DNA of 64,000 nt, from the NCBI GenBank assembly GCA_004431415.1, contig QPMI01000499.1:62001-126000 (forward strand). The letters are read 5' to 3'. Shown here piece after piece: positions 31,129 to 45,011 of the stretch; the first letter of the stretch is position 1; the number at the start of each line of letters is the position of its first letter. The notes under the pieces were generated by a model that was given only the letters and a program-made list of their open reading frames with translations, was not told where the DNA came from and searched no databases. The position numbers and the translations under genes are program-made. Source of the DNA: Cyanophora paradoxa (Eukaryota; Glaucocystophyceae; Cyanophorales; Cyanophoraceae).

Positions 31129-34100
31129 ATGCTGGCGCCTCGGCCAGCTGGAGTTCAGCCAGCAGCGCCGTCCAGCGGAGTGTGGGCAGCAACGCTTATC
31201 CTGCTGATATCGCTGGCATCTTCAGTGCACGGTGGAACAATCACGAACGTCCTGCCCTCGAGCGGTTCGTCCTGCTTAGTTCTCGCTAGCTACACACAGC
31301 TCTCACGCCCGCCTCGCCCGCCCGCGCCTGCTGACGTCGCTTTACTTCTCTCAGGTCCTTTGGCAGGCGGGAACGTGCGCCCAGCGCCCCCGCGCGACAC
31401 CCGCTGGTCGCCGCTGACGACCCGTGCTGCCGCAGACTATCACTCTAGCTGTAGACATCAACACAGCGCAGTCCACTTCCGATATCTCTTCCATAACATT
31501 TGGCGGAGCCTCAGCGACCAGCTGGTTCGCTGCCTCCTGTGTGGACTGCGCGGAAGCGCTAGCGGAATTCGAACCTGATCTTGCGGCGCAGGACGTATTC
31601 CAGCCAGCGTATCGTCGTCGCAGTACCGCCCCCGCCTGGCGGTTACACGGCGGGAACGGCGGTCAACATCGTCATCGTCTCCCAAACGTGCGTCGCGGGC
31701 CCCGGCGAGACCGCGCACACTGCCCTGCATCCCCTGCCGCGCGCTTATCCTCCGAACGCAGGCTCGGCACAACGCAAGCGTCGGGGGCGTACACGTACAA
31801 CCCGCCAACGACCATCACTTCGATCGTACCGACTTCAGCGGGCAATCAGGGTTCGCTGGGGAAAGCGCTGGGCGCTCCTCCAGCCAGCTCGCGCGCTGAC
31901 GAATGAATGGCTGGCGCGTCCAGGCGGGAGCGTGATCACGCTGTACGGGACGAACCTCCCGTTCTACGCCGACATAGTTTCCGTCACGATCGCGGGGGTA
32001 CAGGCGACTGCGACGCCCCTCTCGATCTCGGACAAGGGGGGTACCTTCATCCGCGTGACGCTGCCCACGATCTCCGCGGCGCTTGCCGGAAGCGTTAGCA
32101 TCACAGAAATCTCGACAACCTATGGTCCGTTCTTGGCTGGTATCCTCGAGAATTCCACCAGGGGGCCCGACGCGTACGCCCCCGGACGCAGGCACCGTCA
32201 CGGCATCGGGATTCACGCTGCTGGCAATCACTACCGTCACGCCGTCCTCCGGAGCCTACGCTGGGGGGTACCGTCTCCTCCGCTTCCTCGCCGCCCTCTC
32301 GCGACCGGTGACACCCCGCCGCGCAGGACGAGGGTGACGATCTCGGGCAGCTTCGCGAACGTCGTCAACAAGAACAGCGTGACGTCTGTCAAGTTCGGCG
32401 GGATCACCGCTACGGTCGAGCGGGCGTCGACGACGGAGATCGAAGTCACGACAGGTGCTGGGACGCCGGCGGACGACACGGTCTCCGTCGTCATCCTTAA
32501 CGGCGCACCCGTGACGAAGACCCTCGCCTACCGCTACGTCGCCCTCTCCGCCGTGGTCCCGATCATCAGCCCGACCGCCGGCCCCCTCGCTGGCGGGAAC
32601 GTCCTCACGATCTACGGCACCTTCGGCGTGACCATCGACGACGCCTCCGTCCTGTGCACGATCGGCGGCGTCACGGCGACCGTCGCCTCCGAGGCGGGCG
32701 GCGCGCAGCCGACGCAGGTCGCCGTCCGCGTGCCGGCGGGGGCCGCCCCGGGGCCGGTCTCCGTGACCATCAAGATCGGCACGGGCGCCACCATGACCTC
32801 CGGCCAGACGTACACGTACAACGTCGTCCCGCAGCTCGGCTCGATCGTCCCTTCCACCGGCGACTGGGCAGGCGGCAACACGGTGGTAGGCTTCCACCTC
32901 GCGCCTCGCTTTTGCGCCCCGGCCGACCCGCTCGCCCGCAGACGATCACGGCTGCGAGCGGCTTCGTGCTGGGGTCGGGCAGCGACATCCGAACGGTGGT
33001 CATCGGCGGCTTCCAGGCGACGTCGATCGTCAGCCAGACGACCACGAGCGTCGTGGCCGTCGTCGGCTCGGCGAGCTCTTCCGCCAGCGCCGGCCTGGCC
33101 TCCGTGGCCGTGATCAGCGACAGCTTCGGGCGCTCGACGGACCTGACGGGCCAGTACGCCTTCACGGCCATCACCGGCCTCTCGATCGTCAACGGCCCCC
33201 TCAACGTCGCCGGCGTATCCCTCACCATCACCGGCTCCTTCACCTTCGTTACGGGACCCTCCAGCGTGGCCGCCAGCATCCAGAGTGAGCACTGGCATCT
33301 CGCTCTTGTGCCACTCCCGTGCAATGACGCCCCTCGCAGGCCTGTCGGCGACTGTGACGGCTGCCAGCACGACCTCCATCCAGGTCACCGTCCCGTCCTC
33401 CGGGGCTGTGGCGGGCGTTGCCGACGTCAGCGTGTCCGTGATCCGCAACGGCAACACGGGCGGCCCGTCCGTGTCCGTCGCGGGCTATCACTTCATCTCC
33501 ATCATCAACGTGAACCCGCGCTCTGGTCCTTTTACCGGGGGCAACACCATCTCGATGAACGGCATCTACGACACACGCGCCAGCGCCGGCGCTTATTCCT
33601 GCGCTGTCGGTGGAGTCGCGGGGACCATATCCGGCACGGCCACGGGGTCTGTCGTCCGCTGCATCGTGCCCGCCGGAACGCCGGGAGCTGCGTGGCCAAC
33701 GGTGCAGACCGCGAACGGCGCTCCGATTACCGCCCCGCAAACGTACTCCTACGTCGCCGTCACTGGGGCGGTTCCCTCTACGGGCCCCGCGTCCGGCGGC
33801 AACACGGTAGGATTTCTCGCAGCTGCAGTGCGCGTGTGCGTCTCCCCAGAGTCTCACCATTCGTCTGCACAGGTCACGATTCAGGGAACCTTCATGAACG
33901 CGACTTCGACAGCCGTGACCTTCAACGGCGCCAGCGCGGCCGTCGTGGTCGGCTCCACCACAGCGACCCAGATTGTCGTCACCGCTCCAGTGGGCTCCGC
34001 GGGGAACGTCAATGTGAGCGTCGTCATTACGTCGGGCAGCGTCGCCACCGTGGCAGCTGTTTACTCCTACGTCTCCGTTTCCACACCGCTGACACCAACA

Positions 34101-37100
34101 AACGGTCAGCAGCGCATTGCTTGTGCTTCTTTGCGCTGCGCTCTGACGACCGGTATACGTAGGCCCTGTTGTCGGCGGCAACTCCATCACCATCGCGGGC
34201 TCCTTCCCCGGTGTCACATCGCCGGGCAACGTCGCAGTGTCGTTCAGCGGGTCTGTGATCATGAGCTGCGCTAGTCTATTGCAAGCGATCCAGCTGACAA
34301 GTGCGCAGGACGGCCGCGACCGTGACGAGCGCGTCGTCCACGCAGATCATCGTGACGGCCCCGAGCATGGTGCTGGCCGGCGCGGGCGCGAAGAGCGTGT
34401 CGGTCACTGTCCGCAGCGGCTCGCCCGTTACGCTGTCCAACGCTTACACATTCAACGCGGCCCCATCTATCACGAGTGTCTCCCCGGCCTCGGGGCCCTG
34501 GTACGGCGGAAGGAACGTCACCATCTCGGGCAGCAACCTTGGCAACGGCGCGGACGTCACCTCCGTGACCATCGGCAGCATTTCGTGCACAATTGTGTCA
34601 CAATCTTCGTCGTCCGTCATCTGCACGACGGGCTCGACGGGCTCATCAGGCGCCGCCGGCGCCTTCAACGTGACGATTGTCTCCTCCACCTTCGGCGTTA
34701 GCACTCTTGCATCAGGCTACGCGTACCAGGCCATAACGAGCATCTCTCCAAGGACAGCCGGCGCGACGGGGACCCATTCCATTGTGCGTGCACGCGTTTT
34801 CGCTCCGCTCTGCAGAAGTCTCACGCGCCTCTCATTGCTCGCTTAGACTATCACCGGCACGTTCGTCGGCGCATCGGGCGGCCCCTCCGTGACTGTGTCG
34901 TTCACCAAGCCACCAAGCACAACTGTCACAGTCGCAAGTGGCAGCATTTCAGCTGCGGACCGGACAACTATCATCTTTGCAGCCCCAGACGGCAGTAGCA
35001 TCACAGGAGACAACGACGTAGCGGTCGTGGTTGGCGCGGGCGACGCCGTTGTCCTTAGCTCGGGCTACGCGTGCGTCTTGATCTTGTTAACGTTTTAGCT
35101 CCACAACGCTAGCCATCTGAAAACGCGGCAGATTCTTGAGTCCGCTTGAAATCCAGCCAATAACCGGCGCGTATGCGGGAGGCAACTCTGTCACGCTTTC
35201 TGTGAGTGGTGCGCTTTAGATATCAATCTGATCTGAGCCGCCGAGTACAGGGCACCTGGGGAACGATCTCCGCGAGCGACTCTGTTACTGTCCTGTTCGG
35301 GAACACCCCCGTCGACTTATTCACTGGGATCGTTTCTCGCTCTCCGGTGCTTCAGATCATCAAGTTAGCGATCATCCTGCCGTGTACTGACTTCACCCTC
35401 GCTCGCAGCTCGTGGTCAGAAGCCCCGCGCGCAATGCTGCAGGCGCGGTGAATGTGACGATGAAACTGCGCGACCCGGCGGAGTTCGTCCTGGTCGGAAC
35501 ATTTACGTACAATGCCCGTGCGCTCTCCCTCTCGCATTAACAATGCCAGCGCTAAGCTCGCGCATGCGGGCGGCCTCCTCAGAACCGTCAATCGCTTCAG
35601 TGACTCCTTCAACCGGCCCCGCCTCCGGATCGTACCGGATCACGATCGCGGGTACAAACCTCGCGGCAGACTCTGGGGACGTGACGAGCGTGTCGATCGT
35701 CGGATTCTCGGCCACGGCTGTCTTGAATCTGGCGTCCAAGACCTCGGTCGTCGTGCAGCTGGCAGTGCCATCGTCAAATTCGTCGTTCGTCGGCATCGGA
35801 AACGTCGTGCTCACTTCAACAACCTACGGAACAAGGTGACCTTTGATCTTAGCAGCTCATTTTCTTTCTGATGTGCTGATCGAATTTCGTCCAGCGTCGG
35901 CACGAACAGGTTCACCTTCGTGTCGGCTAACTCCATCACGCCACGAAATGGTGCCGTAGAGTCTTACAACCGACATGTGTCGGCTCGTTCTGATGATGAA
36001 ACCACAGGCGGATGGAACGCTGCCGCCGCCTTGACCACGTCAGGCTCGACCTCCAAATCGATTACTATTTCCGGCTACTTCGGCGCCACCACGCCGTCGT
36101 CTGCACGTCTGATCGTGAGCATCTACATTGCACATTCTTTGCTCTGATGCTGGACTCTGATGATCGCTCAAAATGACTGGCGTGCCCCAGATGATTGCTT
36201 CTGGCTATTCTACCGCTTTTGTGACAGCTAACTCGCCGCTCTCGACCACGTCCCTTGTCTTCAACCTTCCCAGCATTGCCTCTTCAAGTCGTGCAGGCTA
36301 CGTCAACGTCAGTCTTGCTGTCGTTTTCGGTACCGGCGCCAGTGCCAACGTGGGCCAACCGATCATAATGCCAAACGTGCGTGTGCCCCTCGCTTCAGCT
36401 CTCCGGCCTTTCTGAGTCCGCGCAGGCGTTCTACTACACGCGCATCACGTCATGCGTGCCCTCGTCCATGCCGCTCTCAGGCGGATTGACGGTCACGAGC
36501 ACCGGCCTCTTTGACATCAACCCCACCGTTGCAGACGTTACCGTGGACGTGCAAGTTCCGCCGTCATCGCTATCCACTGTGTGGAACCCCGCCACGGTCC
36601 TATCGGCCACTTCTACAACGATCACTTGGATAGCTCCGAACTCAACGGCGGCAGGGAGATCGAATGTTCGAATAAGGGCGCGCTCTTCCCCAAACACAAT
36701 GATAATGTCTCCCCTCGTGCTTACGGTCGCAGCAGGTGTTTAATGGTATTTACGTGTCATCGTGGATTTCAGACATTTCTGGAACGGGCATTGCATACAA
36801 TTCCATCACCGGAATCACCCCCAGCTCTGGACCAAGTGTCTCTGCAGCCGCTGCCACGGTCAGGTTTTCAAATGGATCCAGCCGAGAAGCGCTCGCTGAC
36901 ATGCTGTGTAGATTACAGTTTCTGGAATCTTTTCGTCGGCATCGGGTGTCCCACAAACCGCCTCCACAGTTGTCCAAGTGAACGGCGCGACGCGAACTAC
37001 TCTATCTGCCTCAGCCAGCTTAATCACCTTTTTGCTACCCGCTGGAACCTACACTGAGGGATTTGCTAACATATCGGTGCGTGACGCATTCGCTTTCAGA

Positions 37101-40100
37101 GCTCTTCTAGATCTGAGCTCTTGAGCTTTCCGCAGATCACTATCAACAACCCAACTACTCCAGTGCAAGCGGGGTCAGCCGTGGTGGCAAGTAGTCTTTA
37201 CGCTTTCGTCAAAATATCTTCCGTTTCGCCTGCCGTGGGACCCCTTGCTGGAGGTAGCCGGAGACCTCTCTCGAAACGCCGGTCCTTCGGTTCACTCCCA
37301 TCACGCAGGTAACATCGTGACGATCCTCGGCACGTTCAGCCAAGTCACGAGTGCGGCGAACGTGAGAACGGTGCTCTTTGGCGCCAACGCGGTGCGTCTT
37401 GTCCCTGGTAGAACTTTAGTTGCCTTGCGATGAAACGGCAGGCGAATGTAATCTCCGCAACCTCGACGGGAATCGTTGTCACAGCGCCCGCCGCGGTCAC
37501 CGCTTTCTGTTCATTTCAGACCGTACCTTCGCCGCCTGCTCACGTGCACGCACTGCGGCAGGCGTCCTCTGGTTCCGTGACCCTGTCAGTCACCTTGACT
37601 TCGGGTGGTCTTGATGGCAACGCGACCACGAAAGCGACCGCGTACTCGTACAACGTGGCCGGCTCCATCTCGACGGTGGGTGCAATTCGCCTCCCTGCCG
37701 TCCTAGCGCGCTGACCGGTGTTTTGCGAGGACAGGTCGCACCTGTCAACGGGCCGCTGCTGGGAGGAGCTCGCACGACCGTCACGGGCACCAACATTGGC
37801 AGGTAGGGAGTTGTCCCAAGAGAGCCCGCTCCCGCTTGACCGATTCCTTCGCAGCGGTTCGGATATCACGGCCGTGCTCTTTGGGGGCGAAAACTCGACA
37901 ATCGTTAGCCAGACATCCAGGCAGGTCCCTGTCCGCAAACATTTCCGAAATCATCTTGACCGCCTGCGCGCAGCGAGGTCGTCGTCGACACGGGCCCGGG
38001 CAGCGCGGCCGGCACGGTCAGCGTCTCAGTGGTCTCCACGGCGTTCGGCACTTCGACCAAGGCGGCCTCGTACACCTTTGGTTCGTCGTGGTAAAACGCG
38101 ATGCGCATTCGATGCGCTCACGTGTTTGTCCTCCAGCTTCCATCACAAGCGTGACCCCGGACAACGGCCCGACAACGGGCGGGAACTCTGTGCGTCCAGA
38201 CACGAGCATGTGTGAGCTCGGGAAGTTTTACGGTTTCTAACTTTTTACGCAGGTCACCATCGTCGGGTCGCTGGCCGACGCCGCGCAGGCGAGCGACCTC
38301 GTCGTCAAGCTCGGGACCCTGGCAGCCACCATCACCGATTTCAGCGTTGTGGGGGGCACTAGCACCGTGACCGTCACTGCGCCTTCTGCCGTCGGCCAGA
38401 CTGTCACCACGGACGTTGAGGTGACCATCAAGGGCCAGAGCCCCGTCACCGCGTTCGATGGCTACATCTTCCAGCGCATCGCCTCTGTCGAACCGGCCAA
38501 CGGTGCTCGTGCTAAAAATCTGCAACGTGCCCTCGAATCTGACCCCACTTCTTTCTAGGGCCGCTCGCCGGTGGCAACTCGGTCACCCTCGTCGGGCAGC
38601 TGCGCGTCTCATCCCCGTCGCAGTGCGTCATCGCGCTCAGCGGACAGCTCACTGGCACCGTCACCCCCACGTCCATCGCGACCCTGGGGTCGAGCAAAGG
38701 GGTCGTCTTCACCGTGCCAGGGGGAGCAGCCGCACAGGGCACCGTCAACGTCGCGCTCTCCATCAACGGCGGCTCTGCGCTGACGGCGACTTAGTGCGCG
38801 CCCTCGAGTTGCCACCTTCGCTTCTTTCCTGACCGCTCCGCAGCACGTTGAATCCTGCCGCGGTGATCACGAGCGTATCTCCCACCACGGGGCCGATTGC
38901 AGGCGGCGTGCGCGTCACAATCACGGGAACCAACCTCAACAATGGCTCCGACATCGTCAGTGTGACTCTCAACGGCGTCCAGGCTTCAGTGTTTTCGGTG
39001 CGCATGCGCGCTAACTTTTCTTCCACGACGCTTGTCCGCTGACCTCCTTTCTCGTGCAGCAATCTGCCACGCAAGTCGTGGCGGTGACTGGCGCGACCCC
39101 GCTCTCGACGGCGAACGGATTCGCAGCGGTTGTCACGACGTCGACGGCGTTCGGCGTGGCGACGCTGCCGAGCTCGTACGCGTATATCGGCGTCTCGTCG
39201 CTCCTCCCCGCCTCCGGTTCGCGTGCTCGTCTCTTTCTTTCTCTCGCGAGCGGGCCGAAGCCGCCTCGTTGACGCCGCCCGCAGGCCCCGGAACGAACAT
39301 GAACCGAGTCACGATCTTCGGCTCCTTCTTTGGCTTCTCGTCCCCGTCCCAAGTCGTGGCCACGGTGGGCGGCAGCGCCGCGACGGTCGACGTGGCGCAG
39401 AGCGGCTTCATCATCATGCGCACGGCGGTAATCAGCTCTCTAGGCAGACGGCTGCTTCCGCGCGTGCCGCTGACCGCTCGTTACGCAGGCCCAGCCGGCG
39501 ATCAACACGAACGAGGCGGTCTCCATCACGACGACTGCCGGCGGCGCGCCGACCATCTCGCCAGTCAACTTTGCGTACCTGAACGTCACCACCGTCGTGC
39601 CCGCTCGCGGGCCGCGCGCCGGCGGGGTGTGCACTGCTACTCCCCAGCTCCTGCCTTGTCTGTCTGACGAAGACGCCAGAACTCGGTCACGCTCACGGGT
39701 TGTTTCGGCACGGCCGCGACAACCGGCAATACCGCCGTCAGCGTCCAGAGCAGCGCCGCCGCCGTCGTCTCCGTCAGCTCTAGCCAGGCGAGTCGCGCGT
39801 CGCTCATTCGAATTCCGTAGCCACATGCCACTCACCTTGCGCTTCTCCAGGTCGTTGTTAGGCCGGCAGCGGGCACAGCTGGCGCAGCAACGATCGCCGT
39901 CACGGTGCCCTTCCTCGTTTGCTTTACTGTTCTTGCCCTAAGAGGCCCGCAGGTTGCCAACGGCTACACTCTGAGCGTCTCCGGCCTCTACACCTTGATG
40001 CAAGGTCCGTGGTCATCGCCCGTCGAGCGCGTCTCGAGCTCACCCGCGCGGTGCTGCAGACCCCTCGATCAACGCGGCGTCCATCACGCCGGCGTCCGGC

Positions 40101-43100
40101 CCCTGGTCCGGCGGCACGTCGGTCAGCCTCACGGGCACCAACCTCGGCTCCGGCACCGACATCTTCAGCGTGACCGTCGGCGTAAGCAGCCCCTTCCTGG
40201 TTCGCGCTGAAAAAGGCTGAAAGCTAAAGCCGTCTGTCTGGCAGGGCGTGCCCGCGGCGTCGATCACGTCGCAGACCGACTCGGGCGTGACCTTCGTCAC
40301 GGGCTCGCTGGCCTCGCCGTCGCTGGGCGGCCGCAAGGACATCGTCGTCACGTCGCTCTTCTTCGGCAACGCCACCGCGGCAAACGCCTTCGCGTACACC
40401 GCCATCTCGTCCGTCGTGCCGTCCTCCGGGCCGGTGGGCGGCTCGAATGCGGTGAGCCTTTCCCTGCGAAGCGCATTCAGTCTTTCGGTTGTCGGATCGA
40501 CCGACTTTCTTCCGCAGATCACTCTGCTCGGGTACTTCGGGCTTACCGGTATTGCGGACGTAACGACGTCGACGGTCGGAGGGAGCGCAGCGACTGTCAG
40601 CAGCGTTGACTTCTCTTCGTCCCCGGAGAAGATCGTCCTGTCGCAGCCGGCGGTGGCGCAGTCCGCCGGCGCCGCCACCGTCTCCGTCGCCATTCGAGGC
40701 GGTGCGGCGGTCACGGCGACCTACGCCTACACCGAGATCACATCCATCTCGCCGGCCACGGGTCCCATCGATGCGACCGTCGTCGTCACCATCTCCGGAT
40801 CGTTCGGTTCAGCCACGGCGAGCACCGTGCAGGTGACCGTCAACGGCACGCGGGCCGGCATCAACAGCGCCAGCGGCACTCAGATCGTCGCCCGCTTCCC
40901 TGCGTCGTCCGTTGCGGGCGCCGTCGACGTCGCGGTGACCGTCTCGGGCGGCCTGGCGACCACATCGGTGAACGGCTTCGGCTACGTGGCCGTGACCTCG
41001 GTCGACAAGGCCTCGGCGCCGCCGAACTCGCCGCTGAGCGTCGTCGTGTCCGGCACGTTCCCGGGCCTCTCATCGAACTCCGGCGCCGCCGTCCTCTTCC
41101 AAGGTGTCGCCGCGACCATCACAGCCGTGACGGCCTCGTCCATCACCGCCACCCTGCCCGCGGCGGGCGTGTCGGCGGGCCCGGCCGACGTTTCCGTGCA
41201 GCTCCTGCAGCCGAACGCCGGCGTGGCGCACGTCGCCTCGGCGCCCTTCGCCTACCTGCAGATCGACTCCATCGTCCCCGCGACGGGCCCCAAGGCCGGC
41301 GGCAACACCGTCACGCTCAACGGCGTCTTCCCCGGCGCATCGCTCTCGCCGGCCCCGACCGTGCGCGCGCCGTAGCTGCCACAATTCCGCTGCTGTCCTT
41401 GTCAACGCCTTCGTTGCCCGCAGGTCACCCTCTTCGGCTCGGCAGCCTCGGCGGTCCTCTCCGTCTCCTCCAGCAGGATCGTCTTCACGGCGCCGGCTCT
41501 GTCGACGACGGGCCTCGGCTCCTCCACCGTCGCCCTCCGCTACGCCGGCGCCGCCGCCGACGGCTTACCGGCGACCCTCTCGAACGGCTACACGTCGGTG
41601 GAGATCACGTCGGTCACGCCGCAGGCCGTCCCCTCGGCCGGCGGCGCGTCCGTGACGCTTGCCGGGTCCTTCATGGGCGCGGCGGCCCAGTCGGACGTCG
41701 CGGTCACCGTGAACGGCACGAGCGCGACCATCGTCTCCGCGAGCGCGACGGAGGTCGTGTTCACGGCTCCGGCCGGCGTCTCCGCCGGCAGCGTCCCCGT
41801 CCTCCTCCGCCTGAAGGGCGGCGCTCCCGTGTCGGCTCCGTCCCAGCTCATCTACTCCTGTGCGCTTCTCCGTTTTCCCTCTTTTCTTGCTTCCGCCCGC
41901 TTGCGCGCTCACGCCTCCTGCTTTTCCGCAGCGATCGCCATCACGTCTGTGGTGCCGAACAACGGGCCGGCCGCCGGTGGCAACACCGTCACGATCAACG
42001 GCGCCAGCCTCACCATTTCGGCGACCCCGACCGTCAAGCTCGCCAACGTCGCCGTCGCTTCCGTCACGGTGCGCTTCCCTCGCTGTTACTGTGGTTGCAA
42101 AAGAAGGATGGCTAAGTGTTAAGCGCCTCGCAGAGCTCCTCTTCGACAAGCATTGTGGTTGTCGCAGCCGCGGGCTCGGGCACTGGCGACGTATACGTGT
42201 TCAGCAGCGACACGGGGAGCGCGACTCTGGCGGGCGGGTACACGTACAACGCCGGCTCCTGCACGATCGTGAGCGCCTTTCAGCCCTCTGTTTTCCTTGC
42301 GCTGAAACCGTCTTCCAGACGTCGATCACCCCGAGCCGCGGTCCGCTCGTGGGTGGCAACACGGTGACAATCGACGGCGCGTCCCTCACGAACGGGGCGG
42401 ACCTGACCTCCGTCACCATCGGCGGCGTGGCGGCATCCTGCGGAACGACGACGGCGACGCGCCTGGTGTGCACCGTCGGCGACGGCACGTCGGGCGGCTC
42501 GCGGCAGGCGACGCTGGTCGTCACGTCGGCGTCGGGTGGGACGTGCCAGTCGCCCAACGCGTACTTCTACGCGCCGCCCAACGCCATCACGAGCGTCGTG
42601 CCCGGCGAGGGCCCCATAGCCGGCGGCACCACCGTCACGATCACCGGGTCGAACCTGTCGGACGGCCTGTCCGACGTCGACGTGACGAGCGTCCAGTACG
42701 GCGGCGTCCCCGTCGAGAGGGTCGAGTCCGCGTCGTCGACGCGGGTCGTCGTCGTGACCGCCAACTCGGCGGCGGCGGGTTCGCCGCCCGTCACGGTGGA
42801 CGTCGTCCTCGTCTCGGCCGTCCACGGCACCGCCACCCTCGCCAGCGCCTTTAAGTTCAACCCCCGTGCGCCCGACCCGCGCCCAAATTATTTTTAGCCG
42901 CGCATTCCTGATCCGCCTCCTCCGTCTCCGCAGCGGGCGCCATCACTTCCGTGACGCCGGCGGAGGGCCCGCTCCGCGGGGGCGTCCCCGCGGACCACGC
43001 GTACCTCTCGGTCACGGTGCAGGGCACGAACCTGTGCAGCGGCGTCAGCGACGTCTGGGCCGCCACCCTCGCCGGCATCCCCATCCTGCGGGCGAGCGCT

Positions 43101-44208
43101 AGCTAGCCCTTTGAACGGCCCCGATCGATCGCTGCGTGGCTCACGCGCGCGCGTGCAGGTCGTCTCCGCGAGCACGACGCAGATCGTGGTGGTCCCCGGC
43201 TCGGCGAACGCGACGGCGACGGGCCCCGTGGTCGTCACGAGCGCCGCCTACGGCGTGACCACCTCGGCGGCCACGTACACGATCAACCCGCTCCCCGTTA
43301 TCTCCGGCGTCTCCCCCTCCTCGGGCCTCATCACCGGCGGCGACAGTGCGTCCCCCGTTCGTTCGTTCGCCTTGGCGCGGCCCGCACGCTCACGTCGCGC
43401 AGACATCACGATCAGCGGCGCGAACCTCGCGCACGACGCGGCGGACCTCATCTACGTCCGGGTGAAGGGCGTGGCCGTCGCTGCCGTCGTCTCCGCCTCG
43501 GCGACCCAGATCGTCGTCACGACGGGCGACGGCACGCCCGGCGGCCCCGCCGCGTGGGGCTCCGGCGCCGTCTCGACCCTCTCCCGCGCCTTCGGCTACG
43601 CGGCCAGCGCTGCGGACCTCTTCCTCTACCTCCCGACCGTCTCCATCGTCGTGACGGGCGCCGGGCCCGACCTCTGGAGCGTCGGCTCGACGGCGCCCGT
43701 GCGGTGGGTCTGGAGCGGCACCATCCCGACCGTCAACGTCGTTGTGGAGAGCTGCGCCAGTTCCGCCGTCGTCGAGACGGTCGCCAGCAACGCGATCAAC
43801 GTCGGGACGCTCTCGCTCGTCGTCCCGTACGTGTCGCCGTCGGTCGGCACGGTGCGCGTGCGCGTCTCCTCGGGTCAGGACGACCGCGTCTTCGGCCTCT
43901 CCGCGTGCCGCCTCGTCGTCGGGCAGAGCACGACCTCCACCGTCATCGAACCCATCTCCTCCACCTCCGCCACTAAAAGCACGCCCGTCCGCATCCGCTG
44001 GTACCCGTCCGCCAGCGCCGGGCTCTCCGTCAACGTCGTCCTCCGGAGCGCGACGGACGGCACGACGCTCGCGACGCTCGCGTCGAACGTGCCAAACTCG
44101 GGCGCGCTCACCGCGACGCTCCCCAACGTCAGCGGCAACGCGTACGTCGAGGTGCTCCCGGCAGCGGGCCCCGGAGTCTCGGTCGCCGCCACTTTCGCCA
44201 TCTCGTGA
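31129..44208 (+). CDS. Giant secreted protein with about 34 IPT/TIG domains
   Basis: The ATG at 31129 opens a signal peptide (WAATLILLISLASSVHG). The rest is a chain of Ig-like IPT/TIG domains, each starting with a version of ITSVSPxxGPxxGGNxVTIxGxxL. I count about 34 starts, for example near 32560, 33500, 34470, 35590, 38865, 40070, 40735, 41600, 41940, 42310, 42590 and 43290. The C-terminal 200 residues (from about 43620) hold two KRE9/KNH-like segments (PVRWVWSGTIPTVNVVVESC and PVRIRWYPSASAGLSVNVVL) and end at 44208 without a membrane segment. Introns are short and many fall between GGN(S/T) and VTI. Composition is Thr/Ser/Val-rich with almost no Cys. Likely an extracellular matrix, adhesion or cell-covering protein. 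Exact exon borders between repeats are not all resolved, notably 34800-37400. Confidence 0.85.
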
Positions 44209-45011
44209 GGCCCCGGCCCCGCGTTCGGTGTACAGCGCAGGGCGTAGGTTAGGGCAGGGCAGGGAGGCTGTAGCTAGCAGATAGTGCAGGGAACGTATGG
44301 CCCGCTTTTGGGGCGTCTCTATTTTTGAGTTTCAATCAAGCAGTTATCGCGCGCGAAGTCCCACGCTTCGATCGCGAGGATCCATGGTGGAATGCATATG
44401 GGGGGAGGGAGCTCGAAGGGGGGGTGTACGGTTTTTTTTGGGGGGGGGGGGTTGCACGTGGCCATGGGGTGCGCGGATCATGGTCATATGCATGATCATG
44501 ACCGTCGGACGTCCACGTAATATAAGCGTCGACGTTACGTTTCAATTTCAAGCAACTGGCAGTTGCAATTTCGACTCACACTGTGACTGTCTGTGACACT
44601 GACGTCGACGAGTCCGACGGTGCAGTCGACGTGTGACACGAGTCAATTGCCGCAGTGCAATTACGTGCCACGGTACCGGTGTATCGATCATGATCATGAT
44701 CATGATCATGATCCGATGATCCGATGATCAGGATATCGATCATGACTCAGTGAATCATTCGCAAAAGGATTGCAGCACGCAGCTGCAGCGTTCTTGCCAC
44801 TTCAATCGAATATATTAATCTTGAGCTTTACTGAGTCAGCCTCCAGCTTGCTTTGATCATGCCATGATCATGATGAATCAGCAATACCCATCAAGGTCGC
44901 CCTGCAGAATGCCGAATTTCGGATTTAAAACTAATCCTAAACTCACACACTAGTACTGACTACTCGGGACAAAAACCGAATAGTGGACCCGGGGAACTGC
45001 GCCGGCGCCGG
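44209..45011. other. Convergent intergenic region with ATGATC array
   Basis: Tail-to-tail gap between the IPT (+) and FN3-like (-) genes. It contains a T8-G12 homopolymer junction near 44431-44452, then repeated GATCATGATCATGATCATGA near 44685-44712, and related GATC units to 44875. No gene is seen. Confidence 0.6.
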
